A stretch of 64,000 nucleotides of DNA from Evansella tamaricis (GTDB lineage: Bacteria > Bacillota > Bacilli > Bacillales > Salisediminibacteriaceae), in NCBI RefSeq assembly GCF_019042215.1, contig NZ_JAHQCS010000077.1, positions 1 to 64,000 on the forward strand, in the 5' to 3' direction. Of this stretch, positions 1-9,423 are shown one piece after another (position 1 is the first letter of the stretch; each line of letters begins with the position of its first letter). The translations under genes were made by a program, and so were the position numbers. The notes under the pieces were generated by a model that did no database searches, was not told the origin of the DNA, and saw only the letters and a program-made list of their open reading frames with translations.

Positions 1-50
1 GCACCGAGGAGGCTCCCGAACCGCCCGCGGCTAAGAAGACACTGCGAAGA
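1..50. repeat. Fragment of a Bacillaceae intergenic palindromic element
   Basis: The first bases carry GAGGAGGCTC and CGCCCGCGG, the inner right-half motifs of a long intergenic palindrome common in Bacillaceae. They are GC-rich compared with what follows. The matching left-half motifs (CCTGCGGGA, GTGAGACCCCACAG) occur near 17440-17480 in another, truncated copy. The element is cut by the window edge, so its full extent is unknown. Assignment is from memory of the family. Confidence 0.5.
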
Positions 51-110
51 ATGAGCAGATGTCGCACTTGTGCCAGTGGTGAAAGGGAGTGAATTCCGCA
101 AAAATCAACA

Positions 111-332
111 TTGAACGATAACAGAGCCTTATTAAAAGAAGTAATATACTGGCTATTTTACAAACAAATGTTTCAGCATATTCCTTTGCCAGGTAATGAC
201 CCTACACCACATATTGATAAAATAGTAGAAAATCACTCATTAGACAAGTGGAAATCAGGTTGGATTAGTTATAAGTGTTTTGAAGGAGTTTTTAACATAG
301 AATTGTGGGAGTTGCGAAAAAGAACGAAGTAA
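111..332 (+). CDS. Small hypothetical protein, possibly a gene remnant
   Basis: A 73-codon frame with TTG as first possible start; an in-frame stop lies at 90-92. An AAAGGGAGTGA sequence lies about 20 bases upstream of the TTG, too far for a good ribosome site. The product would be aromatic-rich (YWLFYKQMF near the start) with no recognisable domain. It sits directly after a repeat fragment and 88 bases before the MalT-like regulator. It may be the 3' end of a gene whose front was lost when the repeat inserted. Function unknown. Confidence 0.3.
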   Translation: MNDNRALLKEVIYWLFYKQMFQHIPLPGNDPTPHIDKIVENHSLDKWKSGWISYKCFEGVFNIELWELRKRTK

Positions 333-420
333 TGCAGGATTGTTTATGTAGAATAAAGAATAGTGGTTCATATGACTAATATCCAGTCGGATATAATATG
401 GTATGAAAAGAGGAAAGGGA

Positions 421-3117
421 ATGACTACTCCAATTCTAGTTACTAAGCTTAATATGCCACACAATCCAACAAAGCTGGTACTACGACCTAGATTGTTAGA
501 ATTGATGAATGAGGGTTTAAACAGAAAACTTTCCATCATATCTTCGCCTGCTGGTTTTGGGAAAACAACTCTCGTGACAGAGTGGATCACAAATAGTAAA
601 GTTTCTGTAGCGTGGTTATCTCTAGATGAAAAGGATAATGACATAACACAATTTATAACTTATTTAGTTGCATCCTTGAGAACACTTAAGGTGGGCTTAT
701 TTGAAGAGTTTTCGGAAGCATTTCAAAATCTGAAAACACTCGGCCTAGAATCAGTTTTGACTTTATTAATTAATGAAATAGCAACTGTTTCTGAGAGGTT
801 CATGCTTATTCTTGATGATTACCATGTCATCCAAAATAAATTGGTGAATGATTCTATTATATATATACTCAATCATATGCCAGCCAATATGCATATAGTT
901 ATGACAACCCGCGAAGATCCGCCTTTGCCCATTACAAGTCTTAGGGCTCAAAATCAATTGATAGAAATACGCACGAAGGATTTACGGTTTACATATTCAG
1001 AAGTATTAGAGTTTATTAATGGGGTAATGAGTCTAAACTTGGCTGATAAGTATATTTCTATTTTAGAAGCACGTACTGAAGGATGGATTGCAGGGTTACA
1101 GTTGGCCGCTATTTCAATGAAAAGACGAAAGGATATTGTAGGGTTCATTGAATCCTTTACCGGCAACCACAGTTTTATAGCTGATTATCTTTTAGAAGAA
1201 GTTCTTAAACAACTTGATCCGAAGATACAATCATTTTTATTGCAAACCTCCATAGTAGATCGATTATGCGGATCCCTATGTGATGCGCTTTTCCTAGACA
1301 AGAGAACTTCTGGACAGGAAAACCTAGAATATCTTCACAAGGCAAATTTATTTGTTATTCCTTTAGATGATGAACAGGAGTGGTATCGCTATCATCATCT
1401 ATTCGTCGATTTTCTTAGAAAAAGACTAACAAAAAATTACTCTAATAGTACTTCTATAGAAGGCAGAAGTGTTGCTACACTACATGTTCGTGCAAGTCAG
1501 TGGTTTGAAAATAATGGCCTGACAAGTGAAGCTATTTATCATGCATTGGCTGCAAAAGATTTTCAAAGAGCGTCTATCTTAATCGAGTTATCATGGTCAA
1601 CGATGGACAAAAGCCTACAAGCAACAACATGGCTTAGTTGGGTGAAAAAGCTACCTGATGAAATGATTAAAAATAGACCAGTCCTTAGCGTAGGATATGC
1701 CTGGGCCCTTCTTGATACAGGTGAAATGGAAGGATTTGAACAAAGACTTCAAGATGCTGAGAGATGTTTGAAAATAGCATCTGATGAAATGAAGGGTGAA
1801 GGAGATATTCAGGATATTGTTGTTTTTGACCATGAAGAATATAGTATTCTACCTGCTACAATTGCTACAGCACGTACTTACTATGCAGTGGTTAAGAGTG
1901 ATATGGAAGCTACAATAAAGTATTCGCAAGAAGCATTAGATTTCATCCCTGAAAAAAATAATGATAAGAAAGGTATTATTAGTGTTTTGCTAGGCTTGGC
2001 ACAATGGGCAAAGGGAGAATTGGAGACTGCCTATACTACAATAACCAAAAGTACCGTGGATCATAGAATGTTGATAGTTCTTTTAGCAGAGATTCGGGTA
2101 GAACAAGGTAAACTTTATGAGGCTATGAGGCTATATGAGAAAGGGTTACAGACTTCCATTAAGAGCCAAGGAATTACGCTCAGTCATTATTTCTTAGGTC
2201 TAAGTAAATTGAAGCATATGATGGGTAATTTAGGTGAAGCTAAACGGTACCTTCAACAGAGCTTAGAGGAGGGTAAAAATAGAGCTTTACCAGGTTGGCG
2301 ATATCAATGGTATCTTCAACAAGCACAATTATTGGAAAGTAATGGTGAATTTGACAAAGCCCTAAATAATTTTCACGAAGCTGAAAAGTATTATATAAAG
2401 GGTCCTATCCCAGATATCCAGCCACTATATGCATTAAAGGCTAGGACACTAATAAAACAGGGAAACATCTATCAGGCGAAGGAATGTATTAGAGAAAATG
2501 GTCAGTCTATAGAAGAAGAATTCTGCTATCTCGAAGAATTTAAGCATATCACCTTAGTCAGAATTAAAATTGCGTCTTTTAGACAATATAGAAAAAGAAA
2601 ACTCTTCATTGAGACAATTGAATTGCTAGAATCCTTACTACTAGAAGCTGATAGGGGTAACAGAATAGGAAAAATAGTGGAAATCCTTATTTTACAGGCT
2701 CTTGCTTATGAGGCTAATGATGATGTAGAATCAGCAAAGGTAAGCCTTAAGAAAGCAATCAACCTAGCAGAGCCTATGGGGTATTTACAGGTTTTTGTGG
2801 ACGAAGGGATGTCTATTTACAAGTTATTATTGGAGCCATTAGTCTATGAAACAAATCCAGATTTTGTAAGTAGATTACGATTGGCCATAGAAGCCTCTTC
2901 TTCTCAATCGGCCCCAAAATTACTGGAACCATTAAGTGAACGTGAACTAAAGGTATTAAAGCTAATTGCTGAAGGCCTCTCTAATCAAGAAATTGGCGAT
3001 AGGCTGTTTTTAGCATTAAGTACAGTGAAAGGATATAATCAAAATATATTTGGGAAACTCCAAGTTAAAAGAAGAACGGAAGCTGTTGGGAGAGCTCGCG
3101 AGTTGGGATTATTATAA
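421..3117 (+). CDS. MalT/LuxR-family ATP-dependent transcriptional regulator
   Basis: A large signal-transduction regulator of about 898 residues. An N-terminal STAND-type NTPase carries a Walker A (SPAGFGKTT, near residue 45) and a Walker B (LILDDYH). A long helical TPR-like middle follows, and the last 65 residues form a LuxR helix-turn-helix (LSERELKVLKLIAEGLSNQEI). The ATG at 421 is preferred over the in-frame ATG at 403 because GAGGAAAGGGA lies directly before it. A TATAAT at 392-397 could be its -10 box. MalT-type proteins bind an inducer, form ATP-dependent oligomers and activate transcription. The inducer and targets cannot be read here. It stands alone and ends before a terminator-like hairpin. 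Confidence 0.9.
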   Translation: MTTPILVTKLNMPHNPTKLVLRPRLLELMNEGLNRKLSIISSPAGFGKTTLVTEWITNSKVSVAWLSLDEKDNDITQFITYLVASLRTLKVGLFEEFSEAFQNLKTLGLESVLTLLINEIATVSERFMLILDDYHVIQNKLVNDSIIYILNHMPANMHIVMTTREDPPLPITSLRAQNQLIEIRTKDLRFTYSEVLEFINGVMSLNLADKYISILEARTEGWIAGLQLAAISMKRRKDIVGFIESFTGNHSFIADYLLEEVLKQLDPKIQSFLLQTSIVDRLCGSLCDALFLDKRTSGQENLEYLHKANLFVIPLDDEQEWYRYHHLFVDFLRKRLTKNYSNSTSIEGRSVATLHVRASQWFENNGLTSEAIYHALAAKDFQRASILIELSWSTMDKSLQATTWLSWVKKLPDEMIKNRPVLSVGYAWALLDTGEMEGFEQRLQDAERCLKIASDEMKGEGDIQDIVVFDHEEYSILPATIATARTYYAVVKSDMEATIKYSQEALDFIPEKNNDKKGIISVLLGLAQWAKGELETAYTTITKSTVDHRMLIVLLAEIRVEQGKLYEAMRLYEKGLQTSIKSQGITLSHYFLGLSKLKHMMGNLGEAKRYLQQSLEEGKNRALPGWRYQWYLQQAQLLESNGEFDKALNNFHEAEKYYIKGPIPDIQPLYALKARTLIKQGNIYQAKECIRENGQSIEEEFCYLEEFKHITLVRIKIASFRQYRKRKLFIETIELLESLLLEADRGNRIGKIVEILILQALAYEANDDVESAKVSLKKAINLAEPMGYLQVFVDEGMSIYKLLLEPLVYETNPDFVSRLRLAIEASSSQSAPKLLEPLSERELKVLKLIAEGLSNQEIGDRLFLALSTVKGYNQNIFGKLQVKRRTEAVGRARELGLL

Positions 3118-3139
3118 TAGATAGGTTGTTTTTTATTTT

Positions 3140-3170
3140 GGTGCCTCTATTACTTGAGGTACCTTATTTT
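3140..3170 (+). terminator. Likely intrinsic terminator of the MalT-like gene
   Basis: GGTGCCTC (3140-3147) pairs with GAGGTACC (3156-3163) with one imperfect position, and a T-rich stretch (TTATTTTATT) follows. It lies about 25 bases after the regulator's stop codon. Confidence 0.6.
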
Positions 3171-3445
3171 ATTACATAGAAGGTTTTCTGTATTACTATA
3201 AGATCTTTCAACAATACTTTTATTAGTACTTAAGTATCTAATGATTTTTGACTTTACTTGATAAATTAGTATGCAGGGAGTAGCTTTTTATTGTGACTGG
3301 ATGTTTAATTCATCGTCCACTTTCAATTCGATAGATAGTACTCAAATGTTTCATTATCTATTTGAATCAATTAAAAGAATGTTGAAAGAAACATAAAGCC
3401 CTTCGCGTTAGGACTAACTTGTTTTTAAAAAAAGGAGTGAATATC
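3171..3445. other. Intergenic region without recognised feature
   Basis: AT-rich sequence between the regulator and the broken DUF4386 gene. I see no open frame and no strong inverted repeat. It probably holds the promoter for the DUF4386-SDR pair, but no convincing -35/-10 pair stands out. Confidence 0.4.
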
Positions 3446-4138
3446 ATTAAATCGGACAGAAGAACAGCTATGATTCTAGGGGTATTATTAATATTAAGTT
3501 TTGTATTTGGAATACTTAGTTCAGTTACAGCGTTAGAATCTCCAGATTACCTAGCAAAATTATCTGAACTAGAAATGCAAGTATTGATTGCAAGTTTTTT
3601 TCAGGCAGCAATGTCCTTGGTATATGTATGTATAGCAGTATTATTCTATCCAATACTAAAAAATTACAATGAAAATCTAGCGACAGGATACTTAGGCTTA
3701 AGACTAATCGGGGCCGGGTTTCTCTTTGCTGGCATAGGACCACTTCTTCTTATATTAGGTTTGAGTTAGAATTATGTAGTTTCCAGTGAGGTTAACTTAT
3801 CTTATTTTTATACATCAGGTGAATTACTAAGACAAGGCAGAGACTTTCTAAATCATATAGTTATGATTTTGCCATGGAGCATAGGTGGATTGATACTCTA
3901 TTATTGTCTATATAAAATTAGAGTTATCCCAAGATGGTTATCGATATGGGGTATACTAGGTTCTACATTTACTCTCCTAGCTACGTTAATGTTAATGTTA
4001 AACATCATAGAATTAGTGAGTCCAGTCTACTTTATTCTAAATGCACCATTAGCTTTTGGTGAGCTAATTCTAGCTATATTTCTAATAGTCAAAGGGTTCA
4101 ACCGCCCTACAATTACATTTAAAGAAAATGAGGGATAG
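3446..4138 (+). pseudogene. DUF4386 membrane protein gene broken by an in-frame TAG
   Basis: The frame is open on both sides of a single TAG at 3767-3769. The upstream part gives hydrophobic helices (ILGVLLILSFVFGILSS and others). The downstream part, in the same frame, continues with the typical DUF4386 end (ILPWSIGGLILYYCLY). Joined, the protein would be about 230 residues with six or so membrane helices, the usual family length. The start also looks damaged: the position best placed after the AAAGGAG site is ATT (3446-3448), giving IKSDRRTA where family members begin MKSDRKTA. A TTG at 3419 is the nearest standard start but precedes the ribosome site. It lies 3 bases before the SDR gene, so the two formed an operon. 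Function of DUF4386 proteins is unknown. Confidence 0.75.
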
Positions 4139-4141
4139 ACG

Positions 4142-4858
4142 ATGAGAGTATTAGTTCTTGGAGCAAGCGGCGCTACCGGTAAACTAGTAGTCAAACATTT
4201 AATTGAAAGACAAATTACTACTCGGATTCTCATTAGAAAAACGGCAGTTCTACCACAAGAAATAAAAGAAAATTCATTAGTGGAAATGGTAAAAGGGAAT
4301 ATTAACGACTTAAAGGAGTCTGAGCTCAATGATCTTATCCATGAATGTAATGTGATTATCTCGTGTCTTGGTCACAATGGTACGCTTAGAGGGATGTTTG
4401 GTAAACCTCGTTATTTAGTATTCGATGCAATTAAAAGAATAAGTGAGACAGTTAAAGACAAGGCCAATCAAAAAGTAAAGCTCATACTTATGGGGACAAC
4501 AGCGTATACGAACACCTTATTAGGAGAGGTAAATTCAATGGGGGAAAAAATAATCCTTACTTTATTGAAGCTTTTGATCCCACCTCATCGAGATAACATC
4601 GAGGCCGCAAATTATCTGATTACCGAAATAGGTAAAAAGGAAGAAAATATAGAATGGGTAATAGTACGACCCGATACATTAATCAATCAAGATGAAGAAA
4701 ATCCATATAAAGTATGTGAATCTCCTGTAAGAAGCCCTATATTTAATGCAGGTGAAACTAGCAGAATTAATGTAAGTCATTTTATGACTGAACTTGTCAC
4801 GGATGGTGAAACATGGAAAGATTGGCATTTTAAAACTCCGGTAGTTTACAATAAGTAG
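4142..4858 (+). CDS. NAD(P)-binding Rossmann-fold protein (NmrA/SDR-like)
   Basis: A 238-residue cytoplasmic protein starting MRVLVLGASGATGK, the glycine-rich dinucleotide-binding loop of atypical short-chain dehydrogenases (NmrA/YwnB-like). A VIISCLGHNG segment marks the fourth beta strand. No classic YxxxK catalytic pair is obvious, which fits NAD(P)-binding, SDR-like members without proven dehydrogenase activity. The ATG is preceded by GAGGGATAGACG, overlapping the end of the broken DUF4386 frame, so translation was probably coupled. The substrate cannot be inferred. Confidence 0.82.
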   Translation: MRVLVLGASGATGKLVVKHLIERQITTRILIRKTAVLPQEIKENSLVEMVKGNINDLKESELNDLIHECNVIISCLGHNGTLRGMFGKPRYLVFDAIKRISETVKDKANQKVKLILMGTTAYTNTLLGEVNSMGEKIILTLLKLLIPPHRDNIEAANYLITEIGKKEENIEWVIVRPDTLINQDEENPYKVCESPVRSPIFNAGETSRINVSHFMTELVTDGETWKDWHFKTPVVYNK

Positions 4859-5199
4859 TGATCGCAGTTTCTTAATCAGGACGCATTTCCCACTACTTAA
4901 AATTTTATTAGGTTTTTTGGCGAGTACATGGTATGCTCTATCTAACCATTTAATACCTGTATCATGTTTTCTCTGAGGCTGGCTAATATGTCTAATCCAT
5001 TAAATACGAAAATATAGACTTTCATTCGTCTATTTTAGTATTAAATAGGATACGGCATTCATTAGTCAGCTTTTTTGATCCTTATTTATTTTCTTGGCAG
5101 CGATCAGATATAGGAAAAAATGCTGGAGCTAGTCGAAAATTCAACAACAGTTAGCCACATTCGGTATAGAGCCAAATATATATCTTTTCCGAACAATAA
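4859..5199. other. Intergenic region between convergent genes
   Basis: About 340 bases between the convergent SDR and cold-shock genes. Apart from the terminator at its right end I see no coding frame and no known RNA family. Confidence 0.4.
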
Positions 5200-5228
5200 A
5201 AAAAGGACCCTATAATAGAGTCCTTTTT
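5200..5228 (-). terminator. Intrinsic terminator of the cold-shock gene
   Basis: AAAAAGGACCC and GAGTCCTTTTT pair around a TATAATA loop with one imperfect position. Runs of A on the left and T on the right make it usable on both strands. It sits 6 bases after the csp stop codon. Confidence 0.75.
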
Positions 5229-5233
5229 AATAA

Positions 5234-5434
5234 TTATGCTTTGTTTACGTTAGTAGCTTGTGGTCCACGTTGACCTTGCTCTACGTCAAAAGTAACGCTT
5301 TGGCCTTCATCTAAAGATTTAAACCCTTCACCTTGGATAGCTGAGAAATGTACGAATACGTCGTCTCCGCCTTCTACCTCGATAAATCCGAATCCTTTTT
5401 CTGCGTTAAACCATTTTACTGTACCTTGTTGCAT
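5234..5434 (-). CDS. Cold-shock protein (CspA/CspB family)
   Basis: A 66-residue OB-fold single-stranded nucleic-acid binding protein of standard length. It shows RNP1 (KGFGFI) and RNP2 (VFVHF) and the typical opening [14 protein letters not shown]. The ATG at 5434 is chosen because GGAGGAAACAAAC precedes it; a longer in-frame extension adds residues alien to the family. Such proteins act as RNA chaperones that melt mRNA structure, especially in the cold. Roughly 200 AT-rich bases lie upstream; long leaders are usual for csp genes. The DEAD-box helicase nearby has a related RNA-remodelling role but is separately placed. Confidence 0.95.
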   Translation of the reverse strand: MQQGTVKWFNAEKGFGFIEVEGGDDVFVHFSAIQGEGFKSLDEGQSVTFDVEQGQRGPQATNVNKA

Positions 5435-5637
5435 GTTTGTTTCCTCCTGTGTGGATCTATTCCACTTTTTAATACTATTATTGCTCAATTATCAAAGGGG
5501 AAAAGTTTAAATACTAATTCTTACCTTAACGACACGAACAAAAATAATTCTTATTTAGAATACCAATTAATATTCATAAAGTCAAATTTTTATTAAATAC
5601 TTAGTGAGAAAATGACTAGAACCTAGAATCAGACCAA

Positions 5638-5817
5638 CTAATCAAGTGCCCGGTATTCTTTCTGGTACTTCCCTCCGTCTGCAACTTCTGCATGATACAG
5701 TGCTTTTACAGCGTAAATCTTCTCCAGTTCGTGCTCAGCCATTAGTTCCTTTAGCTTTTGTTGCAATTCCTTATTATTTTGAATTAGTTTTTGCATTTGT
5801 GGTTGGGAATACCTCAT
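5638..5817 (-). CDS. Small helical hypothetical protein downstream of dbpA
   Basis: A 59-residue protein, MRYSQPQMQKLIQNNKE..., charged and predicted helical or coiled-coil, with no cysteines and no membrane segment. The ATG at 5817 is supported by AAAAAAGGAGTTGCCACT upstream. A longer frame starting in the helicase tail has no ribosome site. It starts 51 bases after the dbpA stop on the same strand, so it is probably co-transcribed. I do not recognise the family. Confidence 0.65.
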   Translation of the reverse strand: MRYSQPQMQKLIQNNKELQQKLKELMAEHELEKIYAVKALYHAEVADGGKYQKEYRALD

Positions 5818-5868
5818 AGTGGCAACTCCTTTTTTTATGAACAGCTTACACAAGTACACAAATTTCAA

Positions 5869-7314
5869 CTATTTAATCGCTAAGCTAACCTTCAGTTTCT
5901 TTCCTTTGATTGTTGTATTTTCCATTGCTTCTAACACTAACGAACCTTTCCCATTATGAATATCAACGTAGGTTAACGTATCTTGAATAGTAATGATTCC
6001 AATATCCTCTGCAGTCACCCCAGCGATATTAGCAATTGTTCCAACAAAATCGACTGGTCGAAGCTTCTTCTTTTTTCCACCACTAAAGTGGAGCTTCATA
6101 ATATCTTTATTTACCCGTGCCGTTTTATTATTTCTAACAACACGTCGGCCACTTATTTTTTCGTCAAAAGCAGCCTGTCCCCTTGCCACTTGTTCCTTAC
6201 TAGGTGCTTCCATGTTTGGTATGGGAAAACCAATGTACTTCTCGATGGCCTTGAGATACTTCCCATCGTTTGGTGTGGCAAATGTAATGGCTTTTCCTTT
6301 ATTGCCAGAACGGCCCGTTCTTCCAGTTCGGTGAACATAACCTTCTTTTTCCAATGGAACATCGTAGTTAATGACTAGCGTTACATTGTCCACATCAATT
6401 CCCCTTGCTGCAACATCCGTGGCTACAAGATAACGGAAATTCCCCCGTTTAAAACCATCCATGACGGAAAACCGGTCTTCTTGCTCTAATCCACCATGAA
6501 GTTTTTCACACGAATAATTGGCCCTCTCTAATTCGGAAAACACCGTATCCACATGCTCTTTCGTATTGCAAAAAATGATACAACTGTCTGGATTCTCCAC
6601 GACGGTTAAATCTTTAAGGAGTGATAACTTCCCTTTTGGGTTCACCTCCAGGACATGATGTTCAATGGAAGCAGTGGTAATCCCTGAAGACACTATCTCA
6701 ATGTGCTGGGGATTTTCCATATATTTATGACAAAGATTCTCCACATCTTTAGGCAAGGTCGCTGAAAACACCATCGTCGTTCTGTTTGCAGGAAGTGCTT
6801 TTATTATCGCTTCCACATCATTAATAAAACCCATATTTAACATCTCATCGGCTTCATCGATAATAAGATATTTTATTTCCTCTAAGGCAAGGGTTTCCCT
6901 TTCCATATGGTCCTGCACCCGACCTGGTGTACCAACAACAACATGATTTCTTTGTTTCAATTCCTCTTTTTGTTTCGCGAAAGGTTCTTTTCCAAAAACA
7001 GCCATGGTTTTGATCAACTTAAACCTACCAATATTGGCAATATCCTCACGCACTTGAACGGCAAGCTCTCTTGTTGGTGTGAGAATGAGTGCTTGCGGTT
7101 TTCTTTCCTCCCAACTCATCATTTCACAAATAGGGATTCCGAAGGCTGCTGTCTTTCCACTTCCCGTTTGAGATTTGACTACTAGATCTTCCTTATTCAT
7201 GGCAAGTGGAATGACTTCCCTTTGAACCTCTGTTGGCATTTCATATTTCATTAATGTCAGTGCTCGATTTATTTCCTCACTTAACTGATACTCCTTAAAA
7301 CTACGTCCATTCAT
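5869..7314 (-). CDS. dbpA: DEAD-box ATP-dependent RNA helicase DbpA (YxiN type)
   Basis: A 481-residue DEAD-box helicase, the length of YxiN. Motif I is SQTGSGKT (48-55), motif II DEAD (153-156), motif III SAT (184-186), and motif [10 protein letters not shown] lies near residue 330. The last 75 residues form the DbpA-type RNA-binding domain ([15 protein letters not shown]...), which in YxiN and DbpA recognises hairpin 92 of 23S rRNA. The enzyme therefore probably remodels rRNA during assembly of the 50S subunit. It is divergent from the YqcI/YcgG gene and is followed by a small helical protein. Confidence 0.95.
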   Translation of the reverse strand: MNGRSFKEYQLSEEINRALTLMKYEMPTEVQREVIPLAMNKEDLVVKSQTGSGKTAAFGIPICEMMSWEERKPQALILTPTRELAVQVREDIANIGRFKLIKTMAVFGKEPFAKQKEELKQRNHVVVGTPGRVQDHMERETLALEEIKYLIIDEADEMLNMGFINDVEAIIKALPANRTTMVFSATLPKDVENLCHKYMENPQHIEIVSSGITTASIEHHVLEVNPKGKLSLLKDLTVVENPDSCIIFCNTKEHVDTVFSELERANYSCEKLHGGLEQEDRFSVMDGFKRGNFRYLVATDVAARGIDVDNVTLVINYDVPLEKEGYVHRTGRTGRSGNKGKAITFATPNDGKYLKAIEKYIGFPIPNMEAPSKEQVARGQAAFDEKISGRRVVRNNKTARVNKDIMKLHFSGGKKKKLRPVDFVGTIANIAGVTAEDIGIITIQDTLTYVDIHNGKGSLVLEAMENTTIKGKKLKVSLAIK

Positions 7315-7448
7315 ACCGTAACCCCATTTTTTTATAGTTATTTTACCTTTATTTGCATTCTAACATACACAGTAGTACATGGTTATCTAAACGATAACCG
7401 GGTATAGAGTTAATAGTAGAGTAGAATTTTTTCCTAGGAGGATTTATC

Positions 7449-8177
7449 GTGAAAACAAGCCAATCCCTACTATTGTCTCAAGAAGATATCCGAGAAAAAC
7501 AAACATTTCCTAGCTGGTTTTATTCTGAATATGATAATTTTCGTGAAGTCGTTACGAAAAAAGACTTTCCCTGCTATTTTGGTCAAAGTGCGGAGAGAAA
7601 AGGAGAGCTTCGTTATTCCTATATTACCAAAGACGATTGGTCAACACTTCCAGATACATTAGGTGAGTTTTTACGTCTTTTCGATGGTACTCACAAGACA
7701 CGTCATGGCTTGTTTGTCTTCGTCGAACCAGAGAAGCACGCAAGAAGTATTGAATACTATCGAGAGTATTTTTGGGAGATCCTTCAATACATTCATCGAC
7801 AAGACAAAGCTGGCTGGCCAACTGATCAACCGACAGACCCAGATCATTATTTATGGGATTTCCACTTTCAAAAGGAACCTATTTTTGTTTTCGGAAATGC
7901 CCCTGCCTATAAACAAAGGAAGACACGGGATTTAGGAAATAGCCTTATCCTTGGATTTCAGCCTAGAAGAATCTTTGAAGGCCTCGAGGGAACAGAACCT
8001 GGTGGAGCGATGTCCAGAGAAAAAGTGCGTGAAAGGGTAGAAGCGTGGGATCAGTTGCCTACACATCCGGATATTAGTCATTACGGTGACCCAACCCATA
8101 ACGAGTGGAAACAGTTTTTTATAGGGGATGATGCTGAACCAATTAAGGGTAAATGCCCATTCCATGTGGAAAAATAA
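7449..8177 (+). CDS. YqcI/YcgG family protein
   Basis: A 242-residue cytoplasmic protein starting at GTG, with AGGAGG 8 bases upstream. Conserved blocks of the YqcI/YcgG family are visible: DFPCYFGQ near residue 40, HYLWDFHFQ, IFVFGNAPAYKQRKTRDLGNS and a C-terminal THNEWKQF. The biochemical role of the family is unknown. Some members occur beside biosynthetic genes, but nothing here suggests that. It is a single gene divergent from dbpA. Confidence 0.85.
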   Translation: MKTSQSLLLSQEDIREKQTFPSWFYSEYDNFREVVTKKDFPCYFGQSAERKGELRYSYITKDDWSTLPDTLGEFLRLFDGTHKTRHGLFVFVEPEKHARSIEYYREYFWEILQYIHRQDKAGWPTDQPTDPDHYLWDFHFQKEPIFVFGNAPAYKQRKTRDLGNSLILGFQPRRIFEGLEGTEPGGAMSREKVRERVEAWDQLPTHPDISHYGDPTHNEWKQFFIGDDAEPIKGKCPFHVEK

Positions 8178-8451
8178 AGAGTGGGTCCCCGTCACCACCT
8201 GTATAAAGTTGATTCCCAAAAGGGGATGACATAAATAAGGTATGGTCCATAGCGCAGTGCTAATTCCTGTACTCTGGGCCATCATCCATTTATACAGACA
8301 CAAATATTCCTTCGTCGGCGGTCAGGAACCTCAATCAGGAACCTCAATCGGGGGGATTCTGTTGTCCTCAACTGGGCACCACGAGCACAATAGAAGCGAG
8401 GAATTTGATTCTATTTGAATATAGCCATTAGCAAAAGACCATTAATCTCCA

Positions 8452-9405
8452 TTAACAACCCTTTACTTGATCTACATAATAACAACTGTATTGATAGGAT
8501 TTACAGTATTTCTTTACTTTTGTAGCGTATTCTACTAATTCATCCGCATTAAAGTAGGTGCGATGTTGATTTGTGGCAACAGCAACAGATAGAGAGAATA
8601 AATTCGTTTTTTTTCTAGTTCCGTTTCGATCATTGGAGATGATATATTTTTGCTCCAGATGAATCGGGGAATAGGCATTTTCCACAATTTTTGTAAAATC
8701 GCGAATGAGGTCCGTACAGATCGTTTGATACTTATAATGCTCTAGAATAATGAGAAAATCATCTCCCCCTATGTGACCAAGAAATCCATCCACATTCTCC
8801 ATACAACTTTGCAATAGTGCAGCAGTTGCTTGAATAACTCGGTCTCCTTTTAAGAATCCATACGTATCATTGTAGGATTTGAATCGATCAATATCCACAT
8901 ATATTACACAGAACTGATTACAAGTCAGGGTTTCCTTCAGCTTTTTATCAATCATCTGATTACCTGGCAGACCAGTTAGTGGGTTTTGATAGCTAGCTAG
9001 TTTTGCTTGAACCTCTGCCATTTTTATCAGTAAATCTTTTATACTTACCACACCAAAGTACTCATCATTTTTCGTTACAATAATATAGTCATACAGTTCC
9101 TTGTTATCTCGAGCCATTGCTTTTTGACTCACATCCACGATTGGTGTAGTGAAGTCCACCACTAAAATGGAATCATTCATAATATAACTAATAGATCTCC
9201 CCATATACAGACTGTATCCATACAACGTTCCTATTTTTTGATAAAACTGGTTCCTTGTAGTAATGGCAATTGGTTTGTTCTTATCTTTGACAACAATTCC
9301 TTGGCATAATGAATCACTACTAAACAATTGGTCAATGTCATGGTTGGTGGATTCAACTGTGACTGCAGGCGCTGGAATGGCCAAATCACCAATTATATTA
9401 TTCAT
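8452..9405 (-). CDS. CBS-domain diguanylate cyclase (GGDEF)
   Basis: A 317-residue soluble protein. Residues 1-125 hold a pair of CBS-like motifs (VVDFTTPIVDVSQKAMARDN..., YFGVVSIKDLLIKM). Residues 140-310 are a GGDEF domain starting NPLTGLPGNQMID, with the metal-binding DIDRFKSYND and an active-site loop GGDDF, an accepted variant. No RxxD inhibitory site lies before the loop. The ribosome site GGAGGACCAAAT supports the ATG. It begins 18 bases after the stop of the EAL gene, so the two are one transcript. Predicted to make c-di-GMP, with activity modulated by nucleotides bound at the CBS pair. Confidence 0.88.
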   Translation of the reverse strand: MNNIIGDLAIPAPAVTVESTNHDIDQLFSSDSLCQGIVVKDKNKPIAITTRNQFYQKIGTLYGYSLYMGRSISYIMNDSILVVDFTTPIVDVSQKAMARDNKELYDYIIVTKNDEYFGVVSIKDLLIKMAEVQAKLASYQNPLTGLPGNQMIDKKLKETLTCNQFCVIYVDIDRFKSYNDTYGFLKGDRVIQATAALLQSCMENVDGFLGHIGGDDFLIILEHYKYQTICTDLIRDFTKIVENAYSPIHLEQKYIISNDRNGTRKKTNLFSLSVAVATNQHRTYFNADELVEYATKVKKYCKSYQYSCYYVDQVKGC

Positions 9406-9423
9406 ATTTGGTCCTCCATTTTG

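Noticed and set aside
3767-3769. Amber codon read as pyrrolysine or suppressed
   Set aside because: No pyl genes or context; the nearby ochre-broken nuclease gene shows that ordinary nonsense mutations occur in this genome.
5983-6378. Plus-strand frames inside dbpA
   Set aside because: Antisense shadows of a clearly conserved helicase gene; no ribosome site and no protein-like motif.
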